Part shown: positions 38,889 to 47,994 of the stretch, in pieces | Numbering within the stretch: the first letter of the stretch is position 1 | How the letters are laid out: each line of letters begins with the position of its first letter | NCBI RefSeq assembly: GCF_014205255.1 | Contig: NZ_JACHNE010000001.1 | Location: forward strand, 6,448,001-6,512,000 | DNA from: Streptomyces caelestis | GTDB lineage: Bacteria; Actinomycetota; Actinomycetes; Streptomycetales; Streptomycetaceae | Length of the DNA stretch: 64,000 nt | Direction: 5' to 3' | Translations under genes and position numbers: made by a program | The notes under the pieces: generated by a model | The model's database searches: none | What the model saw: only the letters and a program-made list of their open reading frames with translations | What the model was told of the DNA's origin: nothing

Positions 38889-39674
38889 ATGGCGTTCACC
38901 CGCGCCACAGGGAAGCATCGTCGTCCCAGCAGGATGCAGCGCGGCACCCGCCGCGCGGCGGGCGTCGCGGCCCTCGCCACCACCGGTGTCATCGGCACCG
39001 TGGCCGCCCCGGCCTTCGCCGCCGAGCCCGCCGTCGAGCAGACCGGTCTCACCCCCGTCGTCACCATGGGCGACACCGTGGCCCAGCAGATCGACGCCCA
39101 GGCCGCCGCCCAGAAGCAGGCCGCCGAGGAGGCCGCCGCCAAGAAGAAGGCCGAGGAGGCCGCCCGCAAGCGGGCCGCCGAGGCGGCCAAGGAGGCCAAG
39201 GAGGCGGCCGAGAAGGCCCGCGAGGCCAAGGAGCGCGCCGCCCGCGAGGCCGAGCGCAAGCGCCTCAACACCTTCGTGTCCCCGATCTCCGGCTCGTACG
39301 TCTCCACCGGCTACCAGACCAGCAGCGGCCTGTGGTCCTCCGGCAGCCACACCGGTGTCGACTTCCACGCGGCCAGCGGCACCTCCGTCCACGCGGTCGG
39401 CATGGGAGAGGTCGTCGAGGCGGGCTGGGGCGGGTCCTACGGCAACCAGATCGTGATCAAGATGAACGACGGCACGTACACCCAGTACGGCCACCTGTCG
39501 TCCATCAGCGTCTCGGTGGGCCAGAAGGTCACCCCCGGCCAGCAGATCGGCCTGTCCGGCGCGACCGGCAACGTCACCGGTCCGCACCTGCACTTCGAGG
39601 CCCGCACGAGCCCCGAGTACGGCTCCGACATCGACCCGGTCGCCTACCTCCGCTCGCACGGCGTGAGCGTCTGA
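38889..39674 (+). CDS. Secreted M23 (LytM-type) peptidoglycan endopeptidase
   Basis: 261 residues. A long signal peptide with a twin-basic start (MQRGTRRAAGVAALATTGVI... ending APAFA) covers about residues 1-45. It is followed by a 60-residue Ala/Lys/Glu-rich coiled-coil (KKKAEEAARKRAAEAAKEAK) and a C-terminal M23 domain with HxxxD in SGSHTGVDFHAASGT and HxH in GPHLHFEARTSP, the zinc ligands. It cleaves peptide cross-links in the wall. The ribosome site (AAGGAAGGAAAGG) forms part of or follows the c-di-AMP riboswitch, which probably controls it. Confidence 0.95.
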   Translation: MAFTRATGKHRRPSRMQRGTRRAAGVAALATTGVIGTVAAPAFAAEPAVEQTGLTPVVTMGDTVAQQIDAQAAAQKQAAEEAAAKKKAEEAARKRAAEAAKEAKEAAEKAREAKERAAREAERKRLNTFVSPISGSYVSTGYQTSSGLWSSGSHTGVDFHAASGTSVHAVGMGEVVEAGWGGSYGNQIVIKMNDGTYTQYGHLSSISVSVGQKVTPGQQIGLSGATGNVTGPHLHFEARTSPEYGSDIDPVAYLRSHGVSV

Positions 39675-39698
39675 CGGCGTACCGCTCCGCTTCCCGAG

Positions 39699-39721
39699 GC
39701 CCCGGCTCCCCGAGCCGGGGC
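39699..39721 (+). terminator. Terminator after the M23 peptidase gene
   Basis: GCCCCGGCTC (39699-39708) and GAGCCGGGGC (39712-39721) form a perfect ten-pair stem with a three-base loop, followed by TTTC. Confidence 0.85.
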
Positions 39722-39861
39722 TTTCGGCGTTTGTGATGCCCGGCTGTCCAAAAAATATCCATGGATTCCGGCTCGCCGTCGGAAATTCGGGCTCATTGCA
39801 ATAGAGTCACGGAACACGCGTCACTCGTCGACGTTTCACGGGGATTAAACGGAGGTCGGTC

Positions 39862-40557
39862 ATGCGTATTCCCGCGCACTCGGTGTGCACGGCCATCCGG
39901 GACGACATCGTCGCGGGTGTCTACGAGCGCGGCAGCCGGCTGACCGAGGAACTCCTCGCCCGCCGCTACGGCGTCTCGCGCGTCCCCGTCCGGGAAGCCC
40001 TGCGCACCCTGGAGGCCGAGGGCTTCGTGGTGACCCGGCGGCACGCGGGCGCGTGCGTCGCCGAACCCACCGAGCAGGAGGCCGCCGACCTGCTGGAGAT
40101 GCGGACGCTGCTGGAGCCGCTGGGCGCGGCCCGCGCCGCCCAGCGCCGCACCGAGGCCCATCTGAAGGTGCTGCGCGGCCTGGTCAGGCTCGGCCAGGAG
40201 CGCGCCCGCCGGGGCAACAGCGACGACCTGCGCTCTCTGGGCGGCTGGTTCCACGAGACGCTCGCGCAGGCCTCCGGCAGCCCCGCGCTGACCTCGATGC
40301 TCACCCAGCTCCGCCACAAGATCGCCTGGATGTACACCGTCGAGGCGCCGGCCGGTCCCGTGGAGTCCTGGACCGAGCACGGCGCGATCGTGGACGCGGT
40401 GGCGCGCGGTGACAGCGAGCGCGCGCGGGCGGTCACGGCACTGCACGCCGAGCGCGCGACGTCCGCGCACCGGCTGCGTTTCGGTTCCGCCGGGGAGCGC
40501 GCCGAGCGTGTGAGGAACTCGCAACATCCCGTAAACACGGCGAGCCTGCGGCATTAA
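39862..40557 (+). CDS. GntR-family (FCD subfamily) regulator
   Basis: 231 residues. The winged helix is in RDDIVAGVYERGSRLTEELL then RRYGVSRVPVREALRTLEAE (about residues 10-60); the C-terminal FCD domain contains LLEMRTLLEPLGAARAAQRR and the ligand/metal His near WFHETLAQASGSP and EHGAIVDAV. Target genes unknown. ATG 39862 has an excellent ACGGAGGT ribosome site. It precedes convergent ptsH; no metabolic operon is attached, so it may act in trans. Confidence 0.92.
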   Translation: MRIPAHSVCTAIRDDIVAGVYERGSRLTEELLARRYGVSRVPVREALRTLEAEGFVVTRRHAGACVAEPTEQEAADLLEMRTLLEPLGAARAAQRRTEAHLKVLRGLVRLGQERARRGNSDDLRSLGGWFHETLAQASGSPALTSMLTQLRHKIAWMYTVEAPAGPVESWTEHGAIVDAVARGDSERARAVTALHAERATSAHRLRFGSAGERAERVRNSQHPVNTASLRH

Positions 40558-40648
40558 CACGAGAGCCGTATACAAAGAGCAGGTAATTCGCGGGGGATTA
40601 CTTACGCTGCCCGTGAACGGGAATTCGACGGCTCGAGACCGGGAATGG

Positions 40649-40685
40649 CGAAGGGCTCGCCCGATGAATTCGGACGAGCCCTTCG
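40649..40685. terminator. Bidirectional terminator between GntR gene and ptsH
   Basis: CGAAGGGCTCG (40649-40659) and CGAGCCCTTCG (40675-40685) are a perfect 11-pair inverted repeat with a 15-base loop, located between convergent genes. Confidence 0.85.
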
Positions 40686-40705
40686 GATCAGGCGCGAAAG
40701 AATGC

Positions 40706-40987
40706 TCAGACGGTCTCGGGCAGTTCCTCGAGCCCCTCGGAGACCAGCTTCGCCAGCCGGTCCAGGGCGGCGTCCGCACCCTCGGCGTCGGAGGCGAGGA
40801 CGATCTCCTCGCCACCCTGGGCACCGAGGCCGAGGACGGCCAGCATGGAGGCCGCGTTGACGGGCTTGCCGTCTGCCTTGGCGATCGTCACCGGGACGCC
40901 TGCGGCCGTGGCGGCTCGGACGAAGATGGAGGCGGGGCGGGCGTGGAGGCCCTCGGCCCAGCCGACGTTGACGCGGCGCTCAGCCAT
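40706..40987 (-). CDS. ptsH: PTS phosphocarrier protein HPr
   Basis: 93 residues. The phospho-accepting His is in GLHARPASIF (residue 15 region), and the site that HPr kinase modifies in Firmicutes is Ser in NAASMLAVLGLG. HPr passes phosphate from Enzyme I to sugar-specific IIA proteins. ATG 40987 has AAGGG about nine bases upstream on the minus strand. It diverges from the pat gene across 173 bases. Confidence 0.95.
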   Translation of the reverse strand: MAERRVNVGWAEGLHARPASIFVRAATAAGVPVTIAKADGKPVNAASMLAVLGLGAQGGEEIVLASDAEGADAALDRLAKLVSEGLEELPETV

Positions 40988-41160
40988 GTGTTGCTGCCCT
41001 TCAGTTTTCAGGGTTGTCTAGACCAGTTTCCCATACGTGAAGCTGCCGGAGCGGTCCTGATGTCCCGCCCGGGTGCCGTCGGATCGCGGCCTCGACCCGA
41101 CTGACGCCCTCCACAGACTGCCTCGCGCCGCTGTCGGACGCCAGACGTACTCTGGGGCCC

Positions 41161-43986
41161 ATGCAGACCTCGCCGGACCGGCACGAGTATCCCGCCCACT
41201 GGGAAGCCGACGTGGTGCTGCGCGACGGTGGCACCGCGCGCATCCGGCCCATCACCGTTGATGACGCCGAGCGCCTGGTCAGCTTCTACGAGCAGGTCTC
41301 CGACGAGTCGAAGTACTACCGCTTCTTCGCGCCGTACCCTCGCCTGTCCGCCAAGGACGTCCACCGCTTCACGCACCACGACTTTGTGGACCGGGTGGGA
41401 CTCGCGGCCACGGTGGGCGGCGAGTTCATCGCCACCGTACGCTACGACCGGATCGGCGCGGACGGAACGCCCGCGTCCGCACCCGCCGACGAGGCCGAGG
41501 TCGCCTTCCTGGTGCAGGACGCCCACCAGGGCCGTGGCGTGGCCTCCGCTCTCCTCGAACACATCGCCGCCGTCGCCCGCGAGCGCGGCATCCGCCGCTT
41601 CGCCGCCGAGGTGCTGCCCGCCAACACCAAGATGATCAAGGTGTTCACGGACGCCGGGTACACCCAGAAGCGCAGCTTCGAGGACGGTGTCGTCCGTCTG
41701 GAGTTCGACCTCGAACCCACCGACCGCTCCCTCGCCGTGCAGTACGCGCGCGAGCACCGTGCCGAGGCGCGGTCCGTGCAGCGGCTGCTCGCGCCCGGCT
41801 CGGTCGCCGTCATCGGCGCCGGGCGTACGCCGGGCGGCGTGGGCCGCAGCGTCCTCGGCAACATCCGCGACGCCGGCTTCACCGGCCGCCTCCACGCCGT
41901 GAACAAGGCACTCCCCGAGGGACAGAAGGAACTCGACGGGGTGCCCGCCCACCGCTCGGTACGGGACATCGACGGCCCCGTAGACCTCGCGGTCGTCGCC
42001 GTGCCGGCCGAACACGTCCCCGAGGTCGTCACCGAGTGCGGCGAACACGGCGTGCAGGGGCTGGTCGTGGTCTCCGCCGGCTACGCCGAGAGCGGCAGCG
42101 AGGGGCGCGAACGCCAGCGCGCTCTCGTGCGGCAGGCGCGCACGTACGGCATGCGGATCATCGGGCCGAACGCCTTCGGCATCATCAACACCTCCCCGCG
42201 GGTACGGCTCAACGCCTCCCTCGCGCCCGAGACGCCGCGTCCGGGCCGGATCGGCCTGTTCGCCCAGTCCGGCGCCATCGGCATCGCCCTGCTGTCCCGG
42301 CTGCACCGGCGCGGCGGCGGCGTCACGGGCGTGACCGGCGTCTCCACCTTCGTCTCCTCCGGCAACCGGGCGGACGTCTCCGGCAACGACGTCCTGCAGT
42401 ACTGGTACGAGGACCCCGACACCGACGTCGTCCTCATGTACCTGGAGTCCATCGGCAACCCCCGCAAGTTCACCCGCCTCGCCCGCCGCACCGCCGCCGC
42501 CAAGCCGCTGGTCGTGGTCCAGGGCGCCCGGCACGGAGCCGCTCCCCAAGGACACGCCGTACGGGCCACGCGGCTGCCGCACGCGACCGTCTCGGCGCTG
42601 CTGAGGCAGGCCGGCGTCATCCGGGTCGACACCATCACCGAACTGGTGGACGCCGGGCTGCTCCTCGCCCGCCAGTCGCTGCCGGCCGGGCCCCGGGTGG
42701 CGATCCTCGGCAACTCCGAGTCGCTCGGCCTGCTCACCTACGACGCGTGTCTCGCCGAGGGGCTGCGGCCGCACCCCCCGCAGGACCTGACCACGGCGGC
42801 CTCCGCCGCCGACTTCCGCACGGCCCTGTCGCGGGCGCTGGCCGACGACCGGTGCGACGCGGTGGTCGTCACCGCCATACCGGCGGTGGGGGAGGGTTCG
42901 GTCGCGGACGCGGCCCTCGCCGACGCGCTGCGCTCCGCGGTGGCCGCAGCCCCGACCAAGCCGGTCCTGGTGGTACACGTGGAGCTCGGCGGCCTGGCAG
43001 AGGCCCTCTCGGCGGCGGCGAGCACGGCACCGCAGGCCGGCGCGGACAGTCCGCCGCAAACCCGCCCCGGCAGCCCCCAGGCCACCCCCCGTCCGGCGCC
43101 TCCCGGAGAACCGCCTGAGGACTCCCACCTCATCCCCGCCTACCCCGCCGCCGAACGCGCCGTCCGTGCCCTCGCCCAGGCCGTCACCTACGCGCAGTGG
43201 CGGCGCGACGCCTCCGACCCCGGCAAGGTGCCCGAGTACGAGGACATCGACCAGAAGGGCGCAGCCACGCTGATCGACGGACTCCTCGCGCGCGGGCAGG
43301 GACTCACCCTCGGCACGGACGAGACCTGCGACCTGCTCGGCCACTACGGCATCGATGTGCACCGCGCCCTGCCCGCCCCGACCACCGACGCCGCCGCCGA
43401 GGCGGCCCGCAGCCTCGGCTACCCCGTCGCCCTCAAGGCCACCGCCCCGCACCTGCGGCACCGCGCCGACCTGGGCGGCGTCCGCCTCGACCTCGCGGAC
43501 GAGGACCAACTGCGGCGGTCGTACACCGAGTTGACCGAGCTGTTCGGAGCACCCGAGGAGCTGCGCCCGGTCGTGCAGCGGATGGCGCCGCGCGGCGTGG
43601 ACGTCGTCGTACGGGCCGTCATCGACCCCGCGGCCGGAGCCGTGCTCTCCTTCGGGCTCGCCGGGGCCGCCTCGCAGCTGCTCGGGGACACGGCCCACCG
43701 GCTGATCCCGGTCACCGACAAGGAGGCGACCTCGCTGGTGCGCTCGATCCGCACCGCACCCCTGCTGTTCGGCTGGCGCGGCTCCGCACCGGCCGACACC
43801 CGCGCCCTGGAGGAGCTGCTGCTGCGGGTGTCCCGGCTGGTCGACGACCATCCCGAGGTCGTCGCGGTCACTCTGGAGCCGGTCGTCGTCGCCTCGCACG
43901 GCCTGAGCGTCCTGGGCGCCTCCGTCCGCCTCGCGCCACCGCCCGTCCGCGACGACCTCGGCCCGCGGACCCTCCCCGCGTACTGA
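41161..43986 (+). CDS. Pat-type protein acetyltransferase fused to acyl-CoA synthetase (NDP-forming) domains
   Basis: 941 residues. Residues 20-185 are a GNAT domain (acetyl-CoA loop QDAHQGRGVASALLEHI); residues about 200-660 are CoA-binding and succinyl-CoA-ligase-like domains (PGSVAVIGAGRTPGGVGRSV, RIGLFAQSGAIGIALLSRL, SGNRADVSGNDVLQYW), and residues 715-940 an ATP-grasp domain. The SHTGA-type phospho-His motif of active ligases is replaced by ATRLPHATVSALL, so the ligase part is probably a regulatory sensor. The order GNAT-first matches Streptomyces Pat rather than Salmonella Pat. It probably acetylates acetyl-CoA synthetase and other enzymes. ATG 41161 is used. A Pro-rich insert lies near residue 630. 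Confidence 0.93.
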   Translation: MQTSPDRHEYPAHWEADVVLRDGGTARIRPITVDDAERLVSFYEQVSDESKYYRFFAPYPRLSAKDVHRFTHHDFVDRVGLAATVGGEFIATVRYDRIGADGTPASAPADEAEVAFLVQDAHQGRGVASALLEHIAAVARERGIRRFAAEVLPANTKMIKVFTDAGYTQKRSFEDGVVRLEFDLEPTDRSLAVQYAREHRAEARSVQRLLAPGSVAVIGAGRTPGGVGRSVLGNIRDAGFTGRLHAVNKALPEGQKELDGVPAHRSVRDIDGPVDLAVVAVPAEHVPEVVTECGEHGVQGLVVVSAGYAESGSEGRERQRALVRQARTYGMRIIGPNAFGIINTSPRVRLNASLAPETPRPGRIGLFAQSGAIGIALLSRLHRRGGGVTGVTGVSTFVSSGNRADVSGNDVLQYWYEDPDTDVVLMYLESIGNPRKFTRLARRTAAAKPLVVVQGARHGAAPQGHAVRATRLPHATVSALLRQAGVIRVDTITELVDAGLLLARQSLPAGPRVAILGNSESLGLLTYDACLAEGLRPHPPQDLTTAASAADFRTALSRALADDRCDAVVVTAIPAVGEGSVADAALADALRSAVAAAPTKPVLVVHVELGGLAEALSAAASTAPQAGADSPPQTRPGSPQATPRPAPPGEPPEDSHLIPAYPAAERAVRALAQAVTYAQWRRDASDPGKVPEYEDIDQKGAATLIDGLLARGQGLTLGTDETCDLLGHYGIDVHRALPAPTTDAAAEAARSLGYPVALKATAPHLRHRADLGGVRLDLADEDQLRRSYTELTELFGAPEELRPVVQRMAPRGVDVVVRAVIDPAAGAVLSFGLAGAASQLLGDTAHRLIPVTDKEATSLVRSIRTAPLLFGWRGSAPADTRALEELLLRVSRLVDDHPEVVAVTLEPVVVASHGLSVLGASVRLAPPPVRDDLGPRTLPAY

Positions 43987-44060
43987 CAGGGGCGAGCCCC
44001 GCGTACCGACAGGGGACGAGCGGTGCCTCGCAGTCAGTGGGCCCCCGTAGGATGGGCGTC

Positions 44061-44648
44061 ATGGCCAAGACCAGTACGACGACCCAGGGGCTGCGGGCGG
44101 CGATCGAGCGCAGCGGCTACTACCCGGCCCTCGTGGCCGAGGCGGTGGAGGCCGCCGTGGGCGGCGAGCCCATCCGGTCGTACCTGGTCCACCAGGAGAC
44201 GACGTTCGACCAGAACGAGGTGCGGCGGCACGTGACGGTGCTCGTCCTCACCGACCACCGCTTCATCGTCAGCCACACCGACGAACAGGCCGCCGACAGC
44301 ACCTCGCCGACGCCGTACGCCACGACGTCGACGGAGTCCGTGAAGCTGAGCCGCATCTCGTCGATCGTGGTCAGCCGCGTGGTCGCCAACCCGGAGTCGT
44401 ACAAGCCGGGCACGCTGCCCCGCGAGGTCGTCCTCACCATCGGCTGGGGCGCCGTCTCCCGCATCGACCTGGAGCCGGCCGCCTGCGGCGACCCCAACTG
44501 CGAGGCGGACCACGGCTACACCGGCAACTCGACGGCGGACGACCTCAGCCTGCGCGTCAGCGAGGCCGGGGACGGACCGGAGACCGTGCGCCAGGCACTC
44601 GCCTTCGCGCAGGCCCTCTCCGAGGCGACCGCGGACAGCGCCCGCTGA
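44061..44648 (+). CDS. DUF5998 protein of unknown function
   Basis: 195 residues. Visible features are RSYLVHQETTFDQNEVRRHV, VTVLVLTDHRFIVSHTDE, and an end with WGAVSRIDLEPAACGDPNCE, which has two Cys close together. It is conserved next to the phosphodiesterase gene in streptomycetes. No known motif. ATG 44061 follows AGGATGGG; ATG 44052 is an alternative. It overlaps the next gene by one base (TGATG), so they are co-transcribed. Confidence 0.85.
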   Translation: MAKTSTTTQGLRAAIERSGYYPALVAEAVEAAVGGEPIRSYLVHQETTFDQNEVRRHVTVLVLTDHRFIVSHTDEQAADSTSPTPYATTSTESVKLSRISSIVVSRVVANPESYKPGTLPREVVLTIGWGAVSRIDLEPAACGDPNCEADHGYTGNSTADDLSLRVSEAGDGPETVRQALAFAQALSEATADSAR

Positions 44649-45844
44649 TGGCACAGCCGAACACGGCCTGGGACCACCACCCCGAACCGCTCACCGTCAC
44701 CTCCGCCCCGGCCCCCGAGTACGGCAGCGGCTCCCTCGCGGACCTGCTGCCCACGCTGGCCGCCGGTCTGGGCGTGCCGGGCATGACCGCCGCCATCCCC
44801 GAGCTGACCCCCGCCGACCGGAACTGCGTGTTCCTGATCGACGGCCTCGGCTGGGAGCAGCTCAGGGCGCACCCCGAGGACGCCCCCTTCATGACGTCCC
44901 TGCTCGCCACCTCGCGCGGCGGCACCGGACGTCCCCTCACCGCCGGCTACCCGGCGACCACCGCCACCTCCCTCGCCTCCGTCGGCACCGGCCTGCCGCC
45001 CGGCGCGCACGGCCTGCCCGGCTACACCGTGCGCAACCCGGACACCGGCGAGCTCATGAACCAGCTGCGCTGGCAGCCGTGGACCCCGCCCGGCGCCTGG
45101 CAGCCGTATCCGACGGTCTTCCAACTGGCGCACGAGGCGGGGGTGCACGCCGCGCAAGTGTCGTCCCCGACCTTCGAGACCACCCCGCTGACCAGGGTCG
45201 CGCTCAGCGGCGGAACGTTCCTCGGGCGGCTGATCGGCGAGGACCGTATGGACCTGGCGGCCGAGCAACTGGCCGCGGGCGACCGCTCCCTGGTCTACAC
45301 GTACTTCGCCGAGGTCGACGGCGCCGGCCACCGCTTCGGCGTCGACTCCGACACCTGGCGCGGCCAGCTCATGTACGCCGACCGCCTGGTCCAGCGCCTG
45401 GCCGAGCAACTGCCGCCGCGCAGCGCCCTCTACGTCACCGCCGACCACGGCATGATCGACGTGCCGTTCGACGAGGAGCACCGCATCGACTTCGACGAGG
45501 ACTGGGAGCTGAGCGCCGGAGTCGCCCTGCTCGGCGGCGAGGGCCGCGCCCGGCACGTCTACGCGGTGCCCGGCGCCGCGAACGACGTCCTGACCTGCTG
45601 GCGCGAGGTGCTCGGCGAGCAGTTCTGGGTGGCCTCCCGCGACGAGGCCATCGCGGCGGGCTGGTTCGGCCCGAAGATCGACGAACGGGTGTACGGCCGC
45701 ATCGGCGACGTAGTCGCCGCCGCGCGCGACGACGTCCTGCTCATCGCCTCCGAGCGGGAGCCGAAGGAGTCGGCGATGGTCGGCAACCACGGTTCGATGA
45801 CCCCCGCCGAGCAGTTGGTTCCCCTGCTCGAAGTACGCTCCTGA
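44648..45844 (+). CDS. Alkaline-phosphatase-superfamily phosphodiesterase
   Basis: 398 residues. The nucleotide pyrophosphatase/phosphodiesterase features are seen: metal Asp in CVFLIDGLGWEQL, the nucleophile Thr in AGYPATTATSLASVGTGLP, and metal ligands in FAEVDGAGHRFGVDS, VTADHGMIDVP and MVGNHGSMTP. It cleaves a phosphodiester or phosphonate bond; the substrate is not known. No signal peptide is visible, so it is probably cytoplasmic. Overlaps DUF5998 by one base; thymidine kinase follows 43 bases later. Confidence 0.92.
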   Translation: MAQPNTAWDHHPEPLTVTSAPAPEYGSGSLADLLPTLAAGLGVPGMTAAIPELTPADRNCVFLIDGLGWEQLRAHPEDAPFMTSLLATSRGGTGRPLTAGYPATTATSLASVGTGLPPGAHGLPGYTVRNPDTGELMNQLRWQPWTPPGAWQPYPTVFQLAHEAGVHAAQVSSPTFETTPLTRVALSGGTFLGRLIGEDRMDLAAEQLAAGDRSLVYTYFAEVDGAGHRFGVDSDTWRGQLMYADRLVQRLAEQLPPRSALYVTADHGMIDVPFDEEHRIDFDEDWELSAGVALLGGEGRARHVYAVPGAANDVLTCWREVLGEQFWVASRDEAIAAGWFGPKIDERVYGRIGDVVAAARDDVLLIASEREPKESAMVGNHGSMTPAEQLVPLLEVRS

Positions 45845-45887
45845 CGTCCCTCCCCGGCCCCGCACACCGAAAGGTGCTCAACTCGAC

Positions 45888-46538
45888 ATGCCTGAGCTGG
45901 TCTTCTTCTCCGGAACCATGGACTGTGGGAAGTCGACGCTGGCGCTCCAGATCGCGCACAACCGGTCGGCGAGGGGACTGCAGGCTCTGATCTTCACCCG
46001 GGACGACCGCGCGGGGGAGGGGAAACTCTCTTCCCGGCTCGGCCTGGTGACCGACTCGGTGGAGGCGGCGCCGGAAATGGATCTGTACGGCTATGTCGTC
46101 GACCAGGTGTCGCAGGGCGGCAAGGTCGACTACTTGATCGTGGACGAGGCGCAGTTCCTCGCGCCGGGACAGATCGACCAGCTGGCCCGGGTCGTGGACG
46201 ATCTCAATCTTGACGTCTTCGCCTTCGGTATCACTACCGACTTCCGCACCAGGCTCTTCCCGGGCTCCCGGCGGTTGATCGAGCTGGCGGACCGGGTCGA
46301 GACGCTCCAGGTGGAGGCGATGTGCTGGTGCGGGGCGCGTGCCACGCACAATGCGCGCACGGTCGGTGGCGAGATGGTGGTGGAAGGGGAGCAGGTCGTC
46401 GTCGGTGACGTGAGCGGTTCCGCCGCGGAGGTCGGCTACGAGGTGTTGTGCCGACGTCACCATCGTCGCCGTATGACGAGCGCCTCCGCCCGGGCCGGCG
46501 TGCTCTCGCCGGATGTCCTGCCCGTCGTCTCCGCCTGA
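45888..46538 (+). CDS. tdk: Thymidine kinase
   Basis: 216 residues. Walker A GTMDCGKSTLALQIA, Walker B YLIVDEAQFL, and the C-terminal zinc-binding pairs CWCGARATHNAR and CRRHH are those of type II thymidine kinases. It salvages thymidine to dTMP. ATG 45888 has GAAAGGTG twelve bases upstream. It marks the end of the conserved core: the next 17 kb are a secondary-metabolite cluster on the opposite strand. Confidence 0.95.
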   Translation: MPELVFFSGTMDCGKSTLALQIAHNRSARGLQALIFTRDDRAGEGKLSSRLGLVTDSVEAAPEMDLYGYVVDQVSQGGKVDYLIVDEAQFLAPGQIDQLARVVDDLNLDVFAFGITTDFRTRLFPGSRRLIELADRVETLQVEAMCWCGARATHNARTVGGEMVVEGEQVVVGDVSGSAAEVGYEVLCRRHHRRRMTSASARAGVLSPDVLPVVSA

Positions 46539-46568
46539 GTGCCGCCGGCCGCAACGCCCTGTAGTTCT

Positions 46569-47975
46569 CTACATGTTGATCATGTGACCGGCGAGGCCGT
46601 GGATCGCCTCCTTCACCGCTTCCCCGAGCGTGGGGTGCGCGTGAATGTTGCGGGCGACCTCATGCACCGTCAGGTCCCACTGCTGGGCCAGGGTCAGCTC
46701 GGGGAGCAGCTCCGTCACCTCCGGGCCGATCAGGTGCGCGCCCAGCAGCTCTCCGTGCCGGCCGTCGCTGATGACCTTGACGAATCCGCTGGGATGGCCG
46801 AGACCGTGGGCCTTGCCGTTGGCGGTGAAGGGGAACTTCGCGACCCGGACGTCGAACCCCCGCTCCCTGGCCCCGGCTTCAGTCCAGCCGAAGCTCGCGA
46901 TCTGCGGCTGGCAGTAGGTGGCGCGTGGAATCATCGTGAAGTCGAGTTCCATGGTCTCGGCGTCCGCGATGGTCTCGGCGGCGACCATGGCCATCGCCTC
47001 CGCGGCGTGCGCGAGCATCAACTTCGCCGTGACGTCGCCGATGGCGAAGAGGTGCGGCACGTTCGTCCGGCCGCGGGCGTCGACGTCGATCGCGCCGCGA
47101 CCGGTCAGCCGTACGCCGGTGTTCTCCAGGCCGTATCCGGTCACGCGCGGGGCGAAGCCGATGGCTTGGAGGACCCGGTCGGCCTCCAGCACCTCCTGCC
47201 GGCCCTCGCGGGTCACGGTGACGCGGACCTTGGCGGCCGGGTCGGTGTCGTCGATCGCCTCGACGCGGGTGGACGTGAGCACCTGGATGCCCAGCTTCCG
47301 GTAGTGCCGGGCCAGTTCCGCCGAGACATCGGCGTCCTCCAGCGGCACCAGGCGGTCGAGGAACTCGACGATGGTGACCTTGACGCCGTAACTGTTGAGG
47401 ACGTACGCGAACTCGACGCCGATGGCGCCCGCGCCCGCGATGACGATGCTCTCCGGCAGCGTCTCGGAGAGGATCTGCTCCTCGTAGGTGACGACGCGCT
47501 CGCTCAGCGCGGTGCCCGGCAGCAGGCGGGTGGTCGCCCCGGTGGCGATGACACAGTGGTCGAAGGTCACGGTCTCGGTGCCGCCCGCGGCCAACTCCAC
47601 CCGCAGCGTGTGGTCGTCGGTGAACGTGCCCCGGCCGTCGTACTCGGTGATGCCGTTCTTGTTCATCAGGTAGTGGACGCCCTTGACCCGGCCGTCGGCC
47701 ACCTTGCGGCTGCGCCGGAACGCCTCCCCGTAGTCGAAGCTGACGCTGCCCTCGACCTTGATGCCGAAGGTTTTCGCCTCGCGGGTGACGATCTGGGCCA
47801 GTTCGGCGTTGCGGAGCAGCGCCTTGGACGGGATGCATCCGACGTTGAGGCACACCCCGCCCCAGTACTTCTCCTCCACGACGGCCGTCCGCAGCCCTAG
47901 TTGCGCGGACCGCACCGCAGCCGTGTAGCCGCCGGGGCCCGCGCCGAGAACGACGACATCGAAGTGCGTGCTCAT
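46569..47975 (-). CDS. lpdA: Dihydrolipoyl dehydrogenase
   Basis: 468 residues. FAD-binding VVVLGAGPGGYTAA, the redox disulfide WGGVCLNVGCIPSKALL, NAD-binding VIAGAGAIGVEFAYVL and the C-terminal HAHPTLGEAVKEA (active-site His-Glu) are all intact. It reoxidises dihydrolipoamide in 2-oxoacid dehydrogenase or glycine cleavage complexes. No E1 or E2 gene is nearby, so its place in this cluster is unclear; it may supply reducing power or only be a hitchhiker. It is the last gene of the operon, 19 bases after the AMP ligase. ATG 47975 is used. Confidence 0.93.
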   Translation of the reverse strand: MSTHFDVVVLGAGPGGYTAAVRSAQLGLRTAVVEEKYWGGVCLNVGCIPSKALLRNAELAQIVTREAKTFGIKVEGSVSFDYGEAFRRSRKVADGRVKGVHYLMNKNGITEYDGRGTFTDDHTLRVELAAGGTETVTFDHCVIATGATTRLLPGTALSERVVTYEEQILSETLPESIVIAGAGAIGVEFAYVLNSYGVKVTIVEFLDRLVPLEDADVSAELARHYRKLGIQVLTSTRVEAIDDTDPAAKVRVTVTREGRQEVLEADRVLQAIGFAPRVTGYGLENTGVRLTGRGAIDVDARGRTNVPHLFAIGDVTAKLMLAHAAEAMAMVAAETIADAETMELDFTMIPRATYCQPQIASFGWTEAGARERGFDVRVAKFPFTANGKAHGLGHPSGFVKVISDGRHGELLGAHLIGPEVTELLPELTLAQQWDLTVHEVARNIHAHPTLGEAVKEAIHGLAGHMINM

Positions 47976-47994
47976 GATCTGGTGTTCCCTCTGG

